From NCBI GenBank assembly GCA_910586295.1, contig CAJUGE010000018.1, forward strand, positions 12,566 through 76,565: a stretch of DNA of 64,000 bases, given 5' to 3'. Under the pieces are notes generated by a model. That model was given only the letters and a program-made list of their open reading frames with translations. It ran no database searches and had not been told where the DNA came from. Positions 9,837-18,414 of this stretch are shown here, one piece after another. The stretch's first letter is position 1. Each line of letters starts with the position of its first letter. Position numbers and translations under genes: made by a program. The DNA is from an uncultured Bacilli bacterium. GTDB taxonomy: Bacteria; Bacillota_I; Bacilli_A; RF39; UBA660.

Positions 9837-11609
9837 TTGGCGAGTGTCAAGGTTATAACCGCTAATCAATCAAGAATTAGTAAAATCACAAATGGCATCA
9901 AAAAAATAATTTTAAGGGTTTGTGCTTATTGTAGAGTAAGTACAGACAGTGAAGAACAACAAACCAGTTATAAATCTCAAAAAATTCATTATAAGAATCT
10001 TATTGAAGAACATGATGATTGGGAATTTGTAGATATTTATGCTGATGAAGGTCTATCTGGAACTAAAACTGCTAAAAGAACAGATTTCAATAGAATGATA
10101 GAGGATGCTTTAGCAGGAAAAATTGATATGATTATTGCTAAATCAATATCAAGATTTGCTAGAAATACTGTTGATACTTTAAATTATGTAAGACAATTAA
10201 GAGAAAAAAATGTAGATGTGTATTTTGAAAAAGAAAATATACATACTTTGCAAATGACAAGTGAAATGTTTTTAACATTGTATAGTGCTTTCGCTCAAGC
10301 AGAAAGTGAATCTATTTCTGAAAATGTTAAAGCAGGAGTTCGTATGAAAATGAAAAGAGGCGAACTTGTTGGTCATTATGCTCCTTATGGTTTTATATAT
10401 GATGAGGAAATAGAAAATCTAGTAGAAAATCCAAAAGAAGCATTTATCATTAGATACATTTTTGATAGATATAAAGAGGGTGTTGGAACTTCACGAATTG
10501 CAAAAGAATTGAATAATCAAAATATCCCTAGTCCAACAGGAAAAAAATGGTCTGATACAGTTATTTTTAGAATGATACGAAACGAAAAGTATGTTGGAGA
10601 TTTGCTTACAGGAAAAACATATACAGATAATCCTATAAATTCAAAAAAGAAAAAGAATAAAGGCGAATTTGATATGTATTATACTGAAAATCATCATAAA
10701 GGTATTGTTGATAGAGAAACTTGGGATATTTGTCAAGAAATTGCAAATAAAAGGTCAGGAAAGTACACTGCTGATGGTAGACCAGAAAAATTTAGTCAAG
10801 TTTATCCATTTAGTAGTAAGATTATTTGTGGCTTATGTGGAGAGAACTATATTAGAAGGTCTTGGAAAGGTCATAAAGATGGCGATCCTCGTAGAGTTGC
10901 TTGGGCTTGTAGAACTTATAATACTGACCATTTATCTTGCCAAAGTTATGGAAATGTTAAAGAATCTTATATTGAAGAATTATTTGTTAATATGTATTCT
11001 GTATTGTGTCAATATAATAAAGAGGTAATTGAGAAACTTTTAATCACAATAGAAGAAACTTTTAATAATGATGATTATTCTAAAGAACTTAAAAGTTTAG
11101 AAGCTGATATTAAAGCATATAGAGAACAACTTATGGAATTGTTAGATGTTAGACTTGCTAAAGTAATTGATAATGATGTATTTGAAGAAAAGAGTGCAAG
11201 AATAAATAAAAAAATCGAACTATTAGAACTAGAAGCAAAGAAAATTAGAGATTACATATCACATAGAGATAAAGTTCAAGATAGGGTAGATAAATTTAAA
11301 ACTATTTTTCAGAAAAATACTACATTAAAAGAATTTGATGCTGATGTATTTGAAAGTATTATTGATAAGATTATAATAGGTAGAAGGAATGAAGATGGGT
11401 CTATTGATCCATATGAAATTAGATTTGTTCTTAAAACTGGAGATGAATTAACCGACACATTACCAATCAAAAAAATGCCTTCACAAACGAAAAATGAAAG
11501 AAGTGATACCAATGAGCGAATGGAAGAATTGCAGTCGCAGTTGGGTGCTTATGCCCACAACGGGGAACACAGTAATCGCAAGTCCACGATCACTTATCGC
11601 AATACTTGA
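9837..11609 (+). CDS. Large serine recombinase (integrase) of the first element
   Basis: The 590-residue protein starts at TTG 9837 behind GAAAGGAG. The resolvase domain has the catalytic serine in CAYCRVSTDS (Ser35) and a typical SRFARN helix region. A recombinase domain follows (GVGTSRIAKELN), then a zinc-ribbon-like segment with CGLCG and a later WAC...C pair, and a long coiled coil. It catalyses site-specific integration and excision without a DNA scaffold. Its last about 15 codons lie in the serS-derived sequence read out of frame, so the C-terminus depends on the integration site. The second element carries a clear homologue of the same length class. Confidence 0.93.
   Translation: MASVKVITANQSRISKITNGIKKIILRVCAYCRVSTDSEEQQTSYKSQKIHYKNLIEEHDDWEFVDIYADEGLSGTKTAKRTDFNRMIEDALAGKIDMIIAKSISRFARNTVDTLNYVRQLREKNVDVYFEKENIHTLQMTSEMFLTLYSAFAQAESESISENVKAGVRMKMKRGELVGHYAPYGFIYDEEIENLVENPKEAFIIRYIFDRYKEGVGTSRIAKELNNQNIPSPTGKKWSDTVIFRMIRNEKYVGDLLTGKTYTDNPINSKKKKNKGEFDMYYTENHHKGIVDRETWDICQEIANKRSGKYTADGRPEKFSQVYPFSSKIICGLCGENYIRRSWKGHKDGDPRRVAWACRTYNTDHLSCQSYGNVKESYIEELFVNMYSVLCQYNKEVIEKLLITIEETFNNDDYSKELKSLEADIKAYREQLMELLDVRLAKVIDNDVFEEKSARINKKIELLELEAKKIRDYISHRDKVQDRVDKFKTIFQKNTTLKEFDADVFESIIDKIIIGRRNEDGSIDPYEIRFVLKTGDELTDTLPIKKMPSQTKNERSDTNERMEELQSQLGAYAHNGEHSNRKSTITYRNT
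11556..11572 (+). other. Approximate right attachment site (attR) of the first element in serS
   Basis: Sequence matching the SerRS C-terminus begins at about 11566, while bases to the left belong to the recombinase frame. The crossover therefore lies in about 11556-11572. The exact core cannot be fixed because the left junction is outside the window. Confidence 0.55.
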
Positions 11610-11703
11610 ACAATACTATCAAAGTGATGGAAGTGTAATAATTCCTGAAGTTTTACGACCTTATATGGGTGGTAAAGAAATTATAAAACCAAACCAAAAA
11701 TAA
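11566..11703 (+). pseudogene. serS: 3' fragment of seryl-tRNA synthetase gene left at the element junction
   Basis: Read in the frame ending TAA at 11701-11703, this encodes NTVIASPRSLIAILEQ followed by a segment ending GSVIIPEVLRPYMGGKEII. That is the conserved SerRS C-terminus (the N-x-x-x-A-x-x-R-x-L-I-A-I-L-E region, then PEVLRPYMGG). It overlaps the end of the recombinase gene in another frame and has no start of its own; the upstream residues in that frame do not resemble SerRS. The intact serS should be beyond the element's left end, where the element must supply a replacement 3' end because the enzyme is essential. Confidence 0.88.
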
Positions 11704-11778
11704 TTTACTAAAAAAGTTTTTCCAATTCAACCAAAAAAAGCCAAAATAAATAAAATTTTTCCATTGTATCCAAAAAAC

Positions 11779-11807
11779 TTTACATTTAGAAGGATTTGAT
11801 GTAAACT
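11779..11807 (+). promoter_or_regulatory. Promoter with inverted repeat for the AAA/DUF4143 gene
   Basis: A -35 TTTACA (11779-11784) and a -10 TAAACT (11802-11807) are 17 bases apart. TTTACAT at 11779-11785 and ATGTAAA at 11799-11805 form an inverted repeat covering both boxes, so this may be an operator as well. Confidence 0.5.
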
Positions 11808-11831
11808 ATAAGTATTAGGGGTGAAAATATT

Positions 11832-13033
11832 ATGCTGAAAAGAGAATACTATTTAAATAAAATTAGAGATTTTTATCATATAAATTCATTAATAAAAATT
11901 TTATGTGGTTTAAGAAGAAGTGGTAAATCTGTAATATTACAACAAATAATAGAAGAAATAAAATCGAGCGGAGTTGAAGACAGTCACATTATATACATGA
12001 ATTTTGAATCTCTTGACTATGCAGATATAACAAATGCGAAACAGTTAAATACCTATATTAAAAGTTTAGTAAAAGATAAAAAAATTATTATATATTTTTA
12101 GATGAAATTCAAAAAGTTGAAGAATTTGAAAAAGCCATTAACTCACTAAGAATAACAGAACAATTTAGCATCTTTATTACTGGTTCAAATAGTAAAATGA
12201 CTTTCTTAGAATTATCTACTGATTTATCAGGAAGATATGTAAGTTTTAGAATAAATCCATTATCATTTAAAGAAGTTGTTAAACTTACAAATACCAAAAA
12301 AGAGAATTATTTAGATTTACTACTAGACATTTTTGAATGGGGAGCATTACCCCAAAGATTCAGTTTTATAAATACTGATTCAAAAGAAAATTACATTAGA
12401 GATGTTTATGATTCAATACTTTTAAAAGACGTTGTAGATAGACTAAAAATAACCGATATAACCTCTTTCAATAAAATACTTCAGTATATTTTAGAAACTG
12501 AAACAAGAGAATTCTCTGCAACAAATGTATTAGAGTACCTAGAAAAAAACGGTACTAAAGTTGCTACTGATACATTATATAAATATTTAGAAGCACTTTG
12601 CTCTACGTTTATAATCAATAAAGTTTATAGATATGATATAAATGGTAAAACTGTTTTAAAATCTTTAAACAAATTTTATGCAACAGATTTAGGTGTAAAA
12701 AGAATTAAAACTAATAGCAAAGAACTTAACTACTCACATGCTTTTAAAAATATAATATATAATGAACTGATAAAAAAAGGATATGAAGTTTTTATAGGAA
12801 AAACCAAAGAGGGAGAAATAGATTTTATAGCTTTTAAAAATAAAGAAATTAAATACATACAAGCTTGCTATAATCTTACAAATGAAGAAACAAAAAATCG
12901 AGAATTCAATGCTTTTAAAAATATTAGTGACAATTACCCTAAATACGTTATCTCAACTAATAAAGAAGATTATTCTCAAAACGGAATTAAACACATCAAC
13001 ATTTTTGATTTTCTAATGGATGATAACTTTTAA
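11832..13033 (+). pseudogene. AAA+ ATPase with DUF4143 domain, interrupted by a single frameshift
   Basis: The first part (11832-12101, 89 residues) has Walker A GLRRSGKS at residues 26-33 and ends at TAG in a T5 run. One extra T there would continue in frame as IYFLDEIQKVEEFEKAI (the Walker B region), then FITGSNSKM and a DUF4143 C-terminal domain that stays open to 13033 (about 400 residues in all, normal for COG1373 proteins). These ATPases are widespread in gut Firmicutes and their function is poorly defined. The break is either a true one-base deletion or a homopolymer sequencing error. It lies just after the serS fragment, with its own promoter. Confidence 0.85.
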
Positions 13034-13103
13034 TTTTTATAAGAAAAAACAAAAATTACGCCAACATGGCTTACGATTACAAAACAAAAAGGAGGAAAAA
13101 TAG

Positions 13104-13403
13104 ATGGAAAAAACTGCATGGATATTTTCATACAAGTTAAAAAAGAATATAGAAGCCGAAAAATTTATAGAACTAACACAAAACTTACATGATGAAATAA
13201 TATCAAAAGCAAAAGGATTTATTTCTTGGGAACATTACGTACAAGGGGACGTATGGACAGACTTTGTATTATGGGAGACTGAAAAAGATGCTATAAATGC
13301 CACAACAATAGGAAAAGGAAAAGAAACAACCAACAAATTTTATGACTGCATCCAACTGAACACATGTAAAGCATTAATATCAAAACTAGTAAAAAAGTAT
13401 TAA
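13104..13403 (+). CDS. Small ABM-like (dimeric alpha/beta barrel) protein
   Basis: This 99-residue cytosolic protein begins behind AAAGGAGGAAA. The pattern (a first strand WIFSYKL, then a helix EAEKFIELTQNLHDEI, then AKGFISWEHYVQG and WTDFVLWETEKDA) matches the antibiotic biosynthesis monooxygenase-like ferredoxin fold. Members include small oxygenases and many proteins of unknown role, so no reaction is assigned. The next genes follow on the same strand. Confidence 0.45.
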   Translation: MEKTAWIFSYKLKKNIEAEKFIELTQNLHDEIISKAKGFISWEHYVQGDVWTDFVLWETEKDAINATTIGKGKETTNKFYDCIQLNTCKALISKLVKKY

Positions 13404-13483
13404 AAATCAAAAAATACTTTAATAACTAAAAATAATATGATAAAATTAAAAAGCATCCCAAAAAAAGACGAGGAAGTGATAAC

Positions 13484-13786
13484 ATGGAATTTATGCCAGA
13501 AGAATTTAGATATATAACACTATCAAAAATAAATAAACTCGAAAAAATATTGCCTAATTGTAGTGTTAAAGAATACCTAGAAGCATATAAATTATTCTTA
13601 GATATGATTATGACAAGATTTGATATATATCTAACATTAAGTTTTACACAAAAAATAGCAAATAGTAATATAAACTGTACTGAAAAAGAACGCATACAAA
13701 TTGTACCTAATCAAGAGTTTGTAGAATCAAGCATAGCAAAATTAAAAAGAGACATAGAAAAAGATAAAAGAAGAATATTAAATTAG
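13484..13786 (+). CDS. Unrecognised 100-residue protein
   Basis: I do not recognise it. It is predicted mostly helical, charged, with no signal peptide or membrane segment and two Cys. It starts behind GAGGAAGTG and ends 15 bases before the next small gene, so the two probably form an operon. Its A-rich codon use is like that of its neighbours. Confidence 0.5.
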   Translation: MEFMPEEFRYITLSKINKLEKILPNCSVKEYLEAYKLFLDMIMTRFDIYLTLSFTQKIANSNINCTEKERIQIVPNQEFVESSIAKLKRDIEKDKRRILN

Positions 13787-13801
13787 AAAGAAGGAATAGA
13801 A

Positions 13802-14101
13802 ATGACACTAAAAAAATTAGAAAAATTAGAACCAAGCCAAAGGGCAAAATTCTTAAACGCTTTGTCAAAAGATGATATGTTTTATTTAAATAATTGTAGA
13901 TTAACTTTGACTGACTGGGAAAGATACAAAAAGACATTAGATTTATTAGAAAGATATGAATTTGAATGTGAAGAATATAGAGAAACTTTATTGAATGCTG
14001 AAGTTGCCACAAGAACTGAGTTGGAAGATGAAAGACTTGAAACACTAAAAGCAGAAATAAGAAGTAGGAAAAGTGCTAGTTTAAAGAAAACTCAAAAATA
14101 A
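13802..14101 (+). CDS. Unrecognised 99-residue helical protein
   Basis: A charged, all-helical protein (for example LEPSQRAKFLNALSKDDMFY) with a Lys/Arg-rich tail and no known motif. The ribosome binding site is AGAAAGAAGG. It forms a pair with the preceding gene and is closed by a strong terminator. The function is unknown. Confidence 0.5.
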   Translation: MTLKKLEKLEPSQRAKFLNALSKDDMFYLNNCRLTLTDWERYKKTLDLLERYEFECEEYRETLLNAEVATRTELEDERLETLKAEIRSRKSASLKKTQK

Positions 14102-14122
14102 CTAATATTACTAAAAAACAAG

Positions 14123-14154
14123 AATCATGGAACATAAATAACCATGATTTTTTG
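14123..14154 (+). terminator. Rho-independent terminator
   Basis: AATCATGG at 14123-14130 pairs perfectly with CCATGATT at 14142-14149 and is followed by a T run. It ends the two-gene operon upstream. Confidence 0.85.
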
Positions 14155-14224
14155 ATTTAACAGGTAAATGTATTGATAAATTATTAAAAATAAAGTAATA
14201 TAAATAATAAGGAGGAGATAACAA

Positions 14225-15103
14225 ATGGAAAAATCAAAAGTATATTTTACAAAAGATATAAGTAGTGAAGGATTAATAAAAATATATAAAAAACTTAACA
14301 AAGAATTAACAGGAAAAGTTGCAGTAAAACTACATTCTGGAGAAAAAGGAAATCAAAACTATTTAAAACCAGAATTTGTAAAAGACATAATAGAACATGT
14401 AAAAGGAACAGTAGTTGAATGTAACACAGCATACGAAGGAGCGCGTAATAGTACAGAAAAGCACATAAAACTAATGGAAGAACATGGATGGAGTAAATAC
14501 TTTAAAGTTGACATACTAGACTCAGAAAACGAAACAACACTAGAATGTCCAAATGGAATAAAAATAAAGAAAAACATAGTAGGAGAAAAAATGAAGAATT
14601 ATAATTCCATGTTAGTATTATCACACTTCAAAGGACATCCAATGGGAGGATTCGGAGGGGCATTAAAAAACATATCAATAGGACTAGCTTCTAGTGAAGG
14701 AAAAAGTTATATACATACAGGAGGAAAAGAACGTGCAACATTTGAAGAATTAATGAATGCGAATCAAGAAGACTTCATAACATCAATGGCAGACGCTGCA
14801 AGCACAATAACAGAATACTACAAAAACAACATAGCATATATAAATGCCATGGTAAACCTATCAGTAGACTGTGACTGTTGTCAAGAAGCGGAAGATCCTT
14901 GTATGAAAGACGTAGGACTACTAGCAAGTCTAGACCCAGTAGCCATAGACCAAGCATGTATAGATTTGATTTACAACAGTACAGACCCTGGAAAAGACAA
15001 AATAATTGAAAGAATTGAAACAAAAAATGGACTACTAATATTAGAAAGTGCAAAACAATTAGGAATGGGATCTAGAGATTACGAACTAAAAAACATTGAC
15101 TAA
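14225..15103 (+). CDS. DUF362 domain protein
   Basis: The 292-residue protein matches the DUF362 family: an early VAVKLHSGEKG, then EGARNSTEKH, the SHFKGHPMGGFGGALKNISIG core, and SLDPVAIDQACIDLI near the end. Three Cys cluster at CDCCQEAEDPC, a possible metal or iron-sulfur site. DUF362 proteins often occur fused to or beside ferredoxin domains and may handle metal centres; the reaction is not known. Start ATG 14225 follows AAGGAGGAG. It is a single-gene unit bounded by terminators. Confidence 0.85.
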   Translation: MEKSKVYFTKDISSEGLIKIYKKLNKELTGKVAVKLHSGEKGNQNYLKPEFVKDIIEHVKGTVVECNTAYEGARNSTEKHIKLMEEHGWSKYFKVDILDSENETTLECPNGIKIKKNIVGEKMKNYNSMLVLSHFKGHPMGGFGGALKNISIGLASSEGKSYIHTGGKERATFEELMNANQEDFITSMADAASTITEYYKNNIAYINAMVNLSVDCDCCQEAEDPCMKDVGLLASLDPVAIDQACIDLIYNSTDPGKDKIIERIETKNGLLILESAKQLGMGSRDYELKNID

Positions 15104-15135
15104 ACACTGAAACTCAATAAGTGTTTAGTTTTTTT
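15100..15135 (+). terminator. Rho-independent terminator overlapping the DUF362 stop codon
   Basis: CTAAACACT at 15100-15108 pairs perfectly with AGTGTTTAG at 15120-15128, followed by T7. The left arm includes the TAA stop of the upstream gene. Confidence 0.85.
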
Positions 15136-15193
15136 AACGAAATTATTGAAAAAAGAACATAACTTTTATAAAATAGAAAAAGAAGTGATAAAA

Positions 15194-16084
15194 ATGAAAA
15201 AGAAAATAATAATAACTACACTATTAATAATAGTAATATCGATAACAATGATAATATATAATAATTATAAAATAAAACCAATAAATGCGGAAAAATTTGA
15301 ATTATCAAACCAAAACTATAAAAGTGAATACAAAGAAATAAAAAGTGAAGACCTAAAAAAACTAATAACAAAAGAAGAATCATTTGTAGTATTTGTCTAT
15401 CAACCCGAAGATATAACATCAACAAACTTCAAAGCGGTATTAGACGAATTAATAAAAGAAAAAAGCCTAACAATATACAAAATAACAAACGAAGAAATAC
15501 AAAAAACAAAATACAAGCACAACATAAAACACTACCCATCATTTATGACATTCTATAAAGGCAAACTATCAGACTACATAGACACTGAAAAAGACAAAGA
15601 AGCATACTTCAAAAAAACAAACGAATTCATCAAATGGCTAGAAGAAAAAATTGAACTAAAAGAAAACCAAGAAAAAACTGAAGAGCAACAAAAACTAGAA
15701 GAACTAAAAAACACAAAAATAACAATACCTGACATAACAAAAGAAAAAGGAAAAGTGAATATATACTTATTTTGGGGAGAAGGGTGCCCACATTGCAAAC
15801 ACGAAAAAGAATTTTTAAACGAACTAAAAACAACACATGGAGACATGTATAAATTGTACGAATTCGAAGTATGGTATAATGCCAAAAACAAAGAAACACT
15901 AAACGTGTTCGGAGCGCACACAGGTACTATTGTAAAAGCAGTACCATACACAATAATAGGAGAAAAAACATTCTCAGGATTTGGAGAAAACACGAAAGAA
16001 GCAATAAAACGCGCAATAGAAGAAGAAAGTCAAAAAGACTATGACATATACATAGACAAAATATCAAAAAAAGAAGAAGGATAA
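15194..16084 (+). CDS. Membrane-anchored protein with two thioredoxin-like domains
   Basis: I prefer ATG 15194 (AGAAGTG before it) over the upstream ATG 15146, giving 296 residues that open with a Lys-rich start and one membrane helix (about 4-24). The first extracellular domain (about 50-145) is thioredoxin-like with a cis-Pro HYPSFMTFYKGK but no CXXC. A charged linker rich in Glu and Gln follows. The second domain has NIYLFWGEGCPHCKHEKEF, a classic CXXC active site, and a cis-Pro AVPYT. It probably reduces, oxidises or isomerises disulfides outside the membrane. It overlaps no gene but lies 4 bases before the DUF5131 gene, implying an operon. Confidence 0.78.
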   Translation: MKKKIIITTLLIIVISITMIIYNNYKIKPINAEKFELSNQNYKSEYKEIKSEDLKKLITKEESFVVFVYQPEDITSTNFKAVLDELIKEKSLTIYKITNEEIQKTKYKHNIKHYPSFMTFYKGKLSDYIDTEKDKEAYFKKTNEFIKWLEEKIELKENQEKTEEQQKLEELKNTKITIPDITKEKGKVNIYLFWGEGCPHCKHEKEFLNELKTTHGDMYKLYEFEVWYNAKNKETLNVFGAHTGTIVKAVPYTIIGEKTFSGFGENTKEAIKRAIEEESQKDYDIYIDKISKKEEG

Positions 16085-16088
16085 TAAA

Positions 16089-16826
16089 ATGAACAAATTA
16101 CTTTGGAATCCATGGCACGGATGCCATAAATGTAGTCCAGGTTGCCTAAACTGTTACGTATACTACCTTGACTCAAAAAGGCAGATAGACACTAGTAAAA
16201 TAACTAAATCAAAAACTAATTTTAACTTACCAATAAAAAAAGACAAAAAAGGAAACTACAAAATACCGAGCAAAAGTGAATTAGCCGTTTGCTTTACATC
16301 TGACTTCTTTCTAGAAGAAGCGGACATATGGAGAGAAGAAGTATGGGAAATAATAAAACAAAGACCGGACATAAATTTCCTAATATGCACAAAAAGAATA
16401 GAAAGATTCAATGACTGCATACCCAAAGACTGGGAAGAAGGATACGACAATGTCACAATTGCCGTAACATGTGAAAATCAAGAAAAAACTAAAATTAGAA
16501 TGCCAATACTACTAGAAATAAAAGCAAAAAAGAAAAACATATTTGCATCACCGCTATTAGAATACATTGACTTTAAACCATACCTAAAAGAAGGAAAAAT
16601 AAATTTAATATCAGTAAGTGGAGAATCATATGAAAATGCTAGACCATGTAATTTTGAATGGGTAAAACAAATATATAAAGATTGTAAAAATTGCAAAGTA
16701 GACTTTGACTTTCACCAAACAGGAAGTAATTTTATAAAAAATGGAAAAACTTATAAAATAAAACACAAAGATGAATACTCACAAGCGAAAAAAGCAACTA
16801 GATATTTAATGGACGAAATGATATAA
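16089..16826 (+). CDS. DUF5131 (phage Gp37/Gp68-like) protein
   Basis: The 245-residue protein starts WNPWHGCHKCSPGCLNCY, the Cys-rich signature of the DUF5131/Gp37-Gp68 family, which resembles a radical-SAM cysteine cluster. Other conserved pieces include CFTSDFFLE, FLICTKRIERF and ISVSGESYENARPCNFEW. No substrate is known for the family. It follows the thioredoxin gene by 4 bases. Confidence 0.82.
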   Translation: MNKLLWNPWHGCHKCSPGCLNCYVYYLDSKRQIDTSKITKSKTNFNLPIKKDKKGNYKIPSKSELAVCFTSDFFLEEADIWREEVWEIIKQRPDINFLICTKRIERFNDCIPKDWEEGYDNVTIAVTCENQEKTKIRMPILLEIKAKKKNIFASPLLEYIDFKPYLKEGKINLISVSGESYENARPCNFEWVKQIYKDCKNCKVDFDFHQTGSNFIKNGKTYKIKHKDEYSQAKKATRYLMDEMI

Positions 16827-16853
16827 TACAAAATAAAATTAAGGGGGAGAAAA

Positions 16854-17636
16854 ATGTTTACTAACAAAGTCATAGAACTAATAGAAGATAACTTCTACAT
16901 AAAAGCACTAAAAAATAAAAGTTATCTAGAAAAATTAAAAGATGTAATAAAAAAAGAATTAAACTTAGAAACTTACTTAACTAATATAACAACTGCAGAC
17001 TTATCAAAATATAAAGCAGTAGCAATGCTAGAAGAAACAAGCATATATTTAGATGAAAATGCAATTATAGAATATCTAAAAAATTTTGAAATAAACATTA
17101 GTCCAAGAACAATAACATATGAATACTATGCATCAATATTACATGAGATAATACATATAATACAACAAAAATACCTACAAAAAAGAAAAGAATTAAAAAC
17201 ACATGAAATATGTAGGCTTCACTCTAAATTAGTAATTCAAGGAAACATTTCACTAAATCCAAATAATTCTCCAAGTATACAAGATAAAATACAAGCACAA
17301 ACATTATATAAAAAAGAAGGTATATTATTTCCAACAGAAAGAGAAGCAGAAATAATATCAAGACAAATAACATTAGAAATATTTGACAAAGTATACGAAG
17401 AATACTTAAAAGAAAAAGAAGAATTAAGAGAATTTTATTGCTACTTATTACTAGAAATTTATGACCTTCCTAGTTGTCCATTAGAAGAATTTTATAAACT
17501 CATAAAAAGAGAAGACATATTTAAAGCATTAAACTTTAGCGAATATAATATTCAAGAAAGATGTATATATGGAATGCCAATAACAGAAGAAGAATATGAC
17601 ACTCAAATAGAAGAAACATTAAAACTTGGTATATAA
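16854..17636 (+). CDS. Unrecognised protein with an HExxH zinc-protease-like motif
   Basis: The family is not recognised. The 260-residue protein has no signal peptide and contains YYASILHEIIHIIQQKY at about residues 96-112, an HExxH motif in a helix as in many zincin peptidases. Downstream acidic residues (for example REAEIISRQ, about 164-172) could be the third ligand, but this is a guess. It starts behind AAGGGGGAG. Cytosolic minimal metallopeptidases and inactive relatives both fit. Confidence 0.55.
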   Translation: MFTNKVIELIEDNFYIKALKNKSYLEKLKDVIKKELNLETYLTNITTADLSKYKAVAMLEETSIYLDENAIIEYLKNFEINISPRTITYEYYASILHEIIHIIQQKYLQKRKELKTHEICRLHSKLVIQGNISLNPNNSPSIQDKIQAQTLYKKEGILFPTEREAEIISRQITLEIFDKVYEEYLKEKEELREFYCYLLLEIYDLPSCPLEEFYKLIKREDIFKALNFSEYNIQERCIYGMPITEEEYDTQIEETLKLGI

Positions 17637-17640
17637 AATA

Positions 17641-17680
17641 TTTACATCTTTTTTTCAAAGTTGTATAATAACATATGTTA
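17641..17680 (+). promoter_or_regulatory. Promoter and palindromic operator of the TetR-ABC operon
   Basis: The -35 TTTACA (17641-17646) and -10 TATAAT (17664-17669) are 17 bases apart. A perfect 12-bp palindrome TAACATATGTTA (17669-17680) begins on the last base of the -10 and covers the start site. It lies 29 bases before the TetR start codon, the classic arrangement for TetR autorepression. Confidence 0.75.
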
Positions 17681-17708
17681 CATAACGCTTGTAATAGAAA
17701 GGAGAAAA

Positions 17709-18290
17709 ATGCCGCCACAAAAGAAATATAGTAAAGAAGACATACTAATAACATCACTACACATAATAGAAACAGAAGGAGAAAACAAACTGAATGCTAG
17801 AAATCTAGCCAAAGCCCTTGGTTGTTCAGTCCAACCAATCTTCCATAACTTTACAAGTATGGAAGAACTTAATAAAGTAATATATAATAATATTTACAAA
17901 CTATATAGTGATAATATGCTTAACGCTGCAAAAAGAGAAAAATTAGCATACAAAGAAATAGGACTTGCATACATAAAATTCGCAAAAGAACATAGTGAAT
18001 TTTTCAAAATGATATTTATGAAAGAAACTAATATGAATGCAGATACATTTATGGCTTCTGGTGGACCAATCAAAGATATAATAGAAGCAGGAATGATTCT
18101 TACAAAGCTTTCTTACGAAGAACAAAAATTATTTCATAAAAAAGTATGGATATTTACACATGGAATAGCATGCTTAGTAGCAACTAAAACAATTAAAATA
18201 AGTGAAAAAGAAATAGAAGAATTATTAAGTACAACTGTATTAGAAATGCTAGAAGGTTTCAAGAAAAATCAGAACAAGTATTTAAAGTGA
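17709..18290 (+). CDS. TetR/AcrR-family transcriptional regulator
   Basis: The start is placed at ATG 17709 (MPPQKKYSKEDI) behind AAAGGAG, giving 193 residues; an upstream in-frame start lacks a binding site and would overlap the promoter. Residues about 9-55 form the TetR helix-turn-helix (LNARNLAKALGCSVQPIFHNF). The ligand domain includes YIKFAKEHSEFFKMIFM and a C-terminal WIFTHGIACLVA helix typical of TetR proteins of Firmicutes. It probably represses itself and the ABC genes downstream in response to a toxic compound. Confidence 0.88.
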   Translation: MPPQKKYSKEDILITSLHIIETEGENKLNARNLAKALGCSVQPIFHNFTSMEELNKVIYNNIYKLYSDNMLNAAKREKLAYKEIGLAYIKFAKEHSEFFKMIFMKETNMNADTFMASGGPIKDIIEAGMILTKLSYEEQKLFHKKVWIFTHGIACLVATKTIKISEKEIEELLSTTVLEMLEGFKKNQNKYLK

Positions 18291-18312
18291 TTAAATAACA
18301 GTTTGAATATAG

Positions 18313-18330
18313 TTTCCTGAACTCAGGAAA
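18313..18330 (+). repeat. 8-bp perfect inverted repeat between tetR and the ABC genes
   Basis: TTTCCTGA (18313-18320) and TCAGGAAA (18323-18330) are separated by two bases, 22 bases after the TetR stop. There is no T run, so it is more likely an operator or mRNA processing stem than a terminator. It does not match the TAACATATGTTA palindrome. Confidence 0.5.
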
Positions 18331-18414
18331 ACGTTAGAAATGCCTAACAATAATGAAGAATTAGTATCAAAGTCATTTTAGTGTGGCTAATCAAATTAGA
18401 AAAAGAGGAGAATT

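Larger units (their letters stand above)
1..11570 (+). mobile_element. Right part of an integrative (probably conjugative) element inserted in serS
   Basis: The left end lies outside the window. The visible part runs from a partial gene through a giant methylase/helicase, an SSB-like protein, two related accessory proteins and a small protein to a large serine recombinase that ends at a serS 3' fragment. The methylase-helicase giant is a hallmark of Firmicutes conjugative elements; relaxase, coupling protein and type IV secretion genes would have to lie further left. The right boundary is placed where homology to seryl-tRNA synthetase begins (about 11566). Whether the element is still mobile cannot be judged from this end alone. 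Confidence 0.8.

Noticed and set aside
10669..11028. 119-codon open frame inside the first recombinase
   Set aside because: It lies wholly within a well-conserved recombinase gene in another frame and has no binding site or sensible composition.
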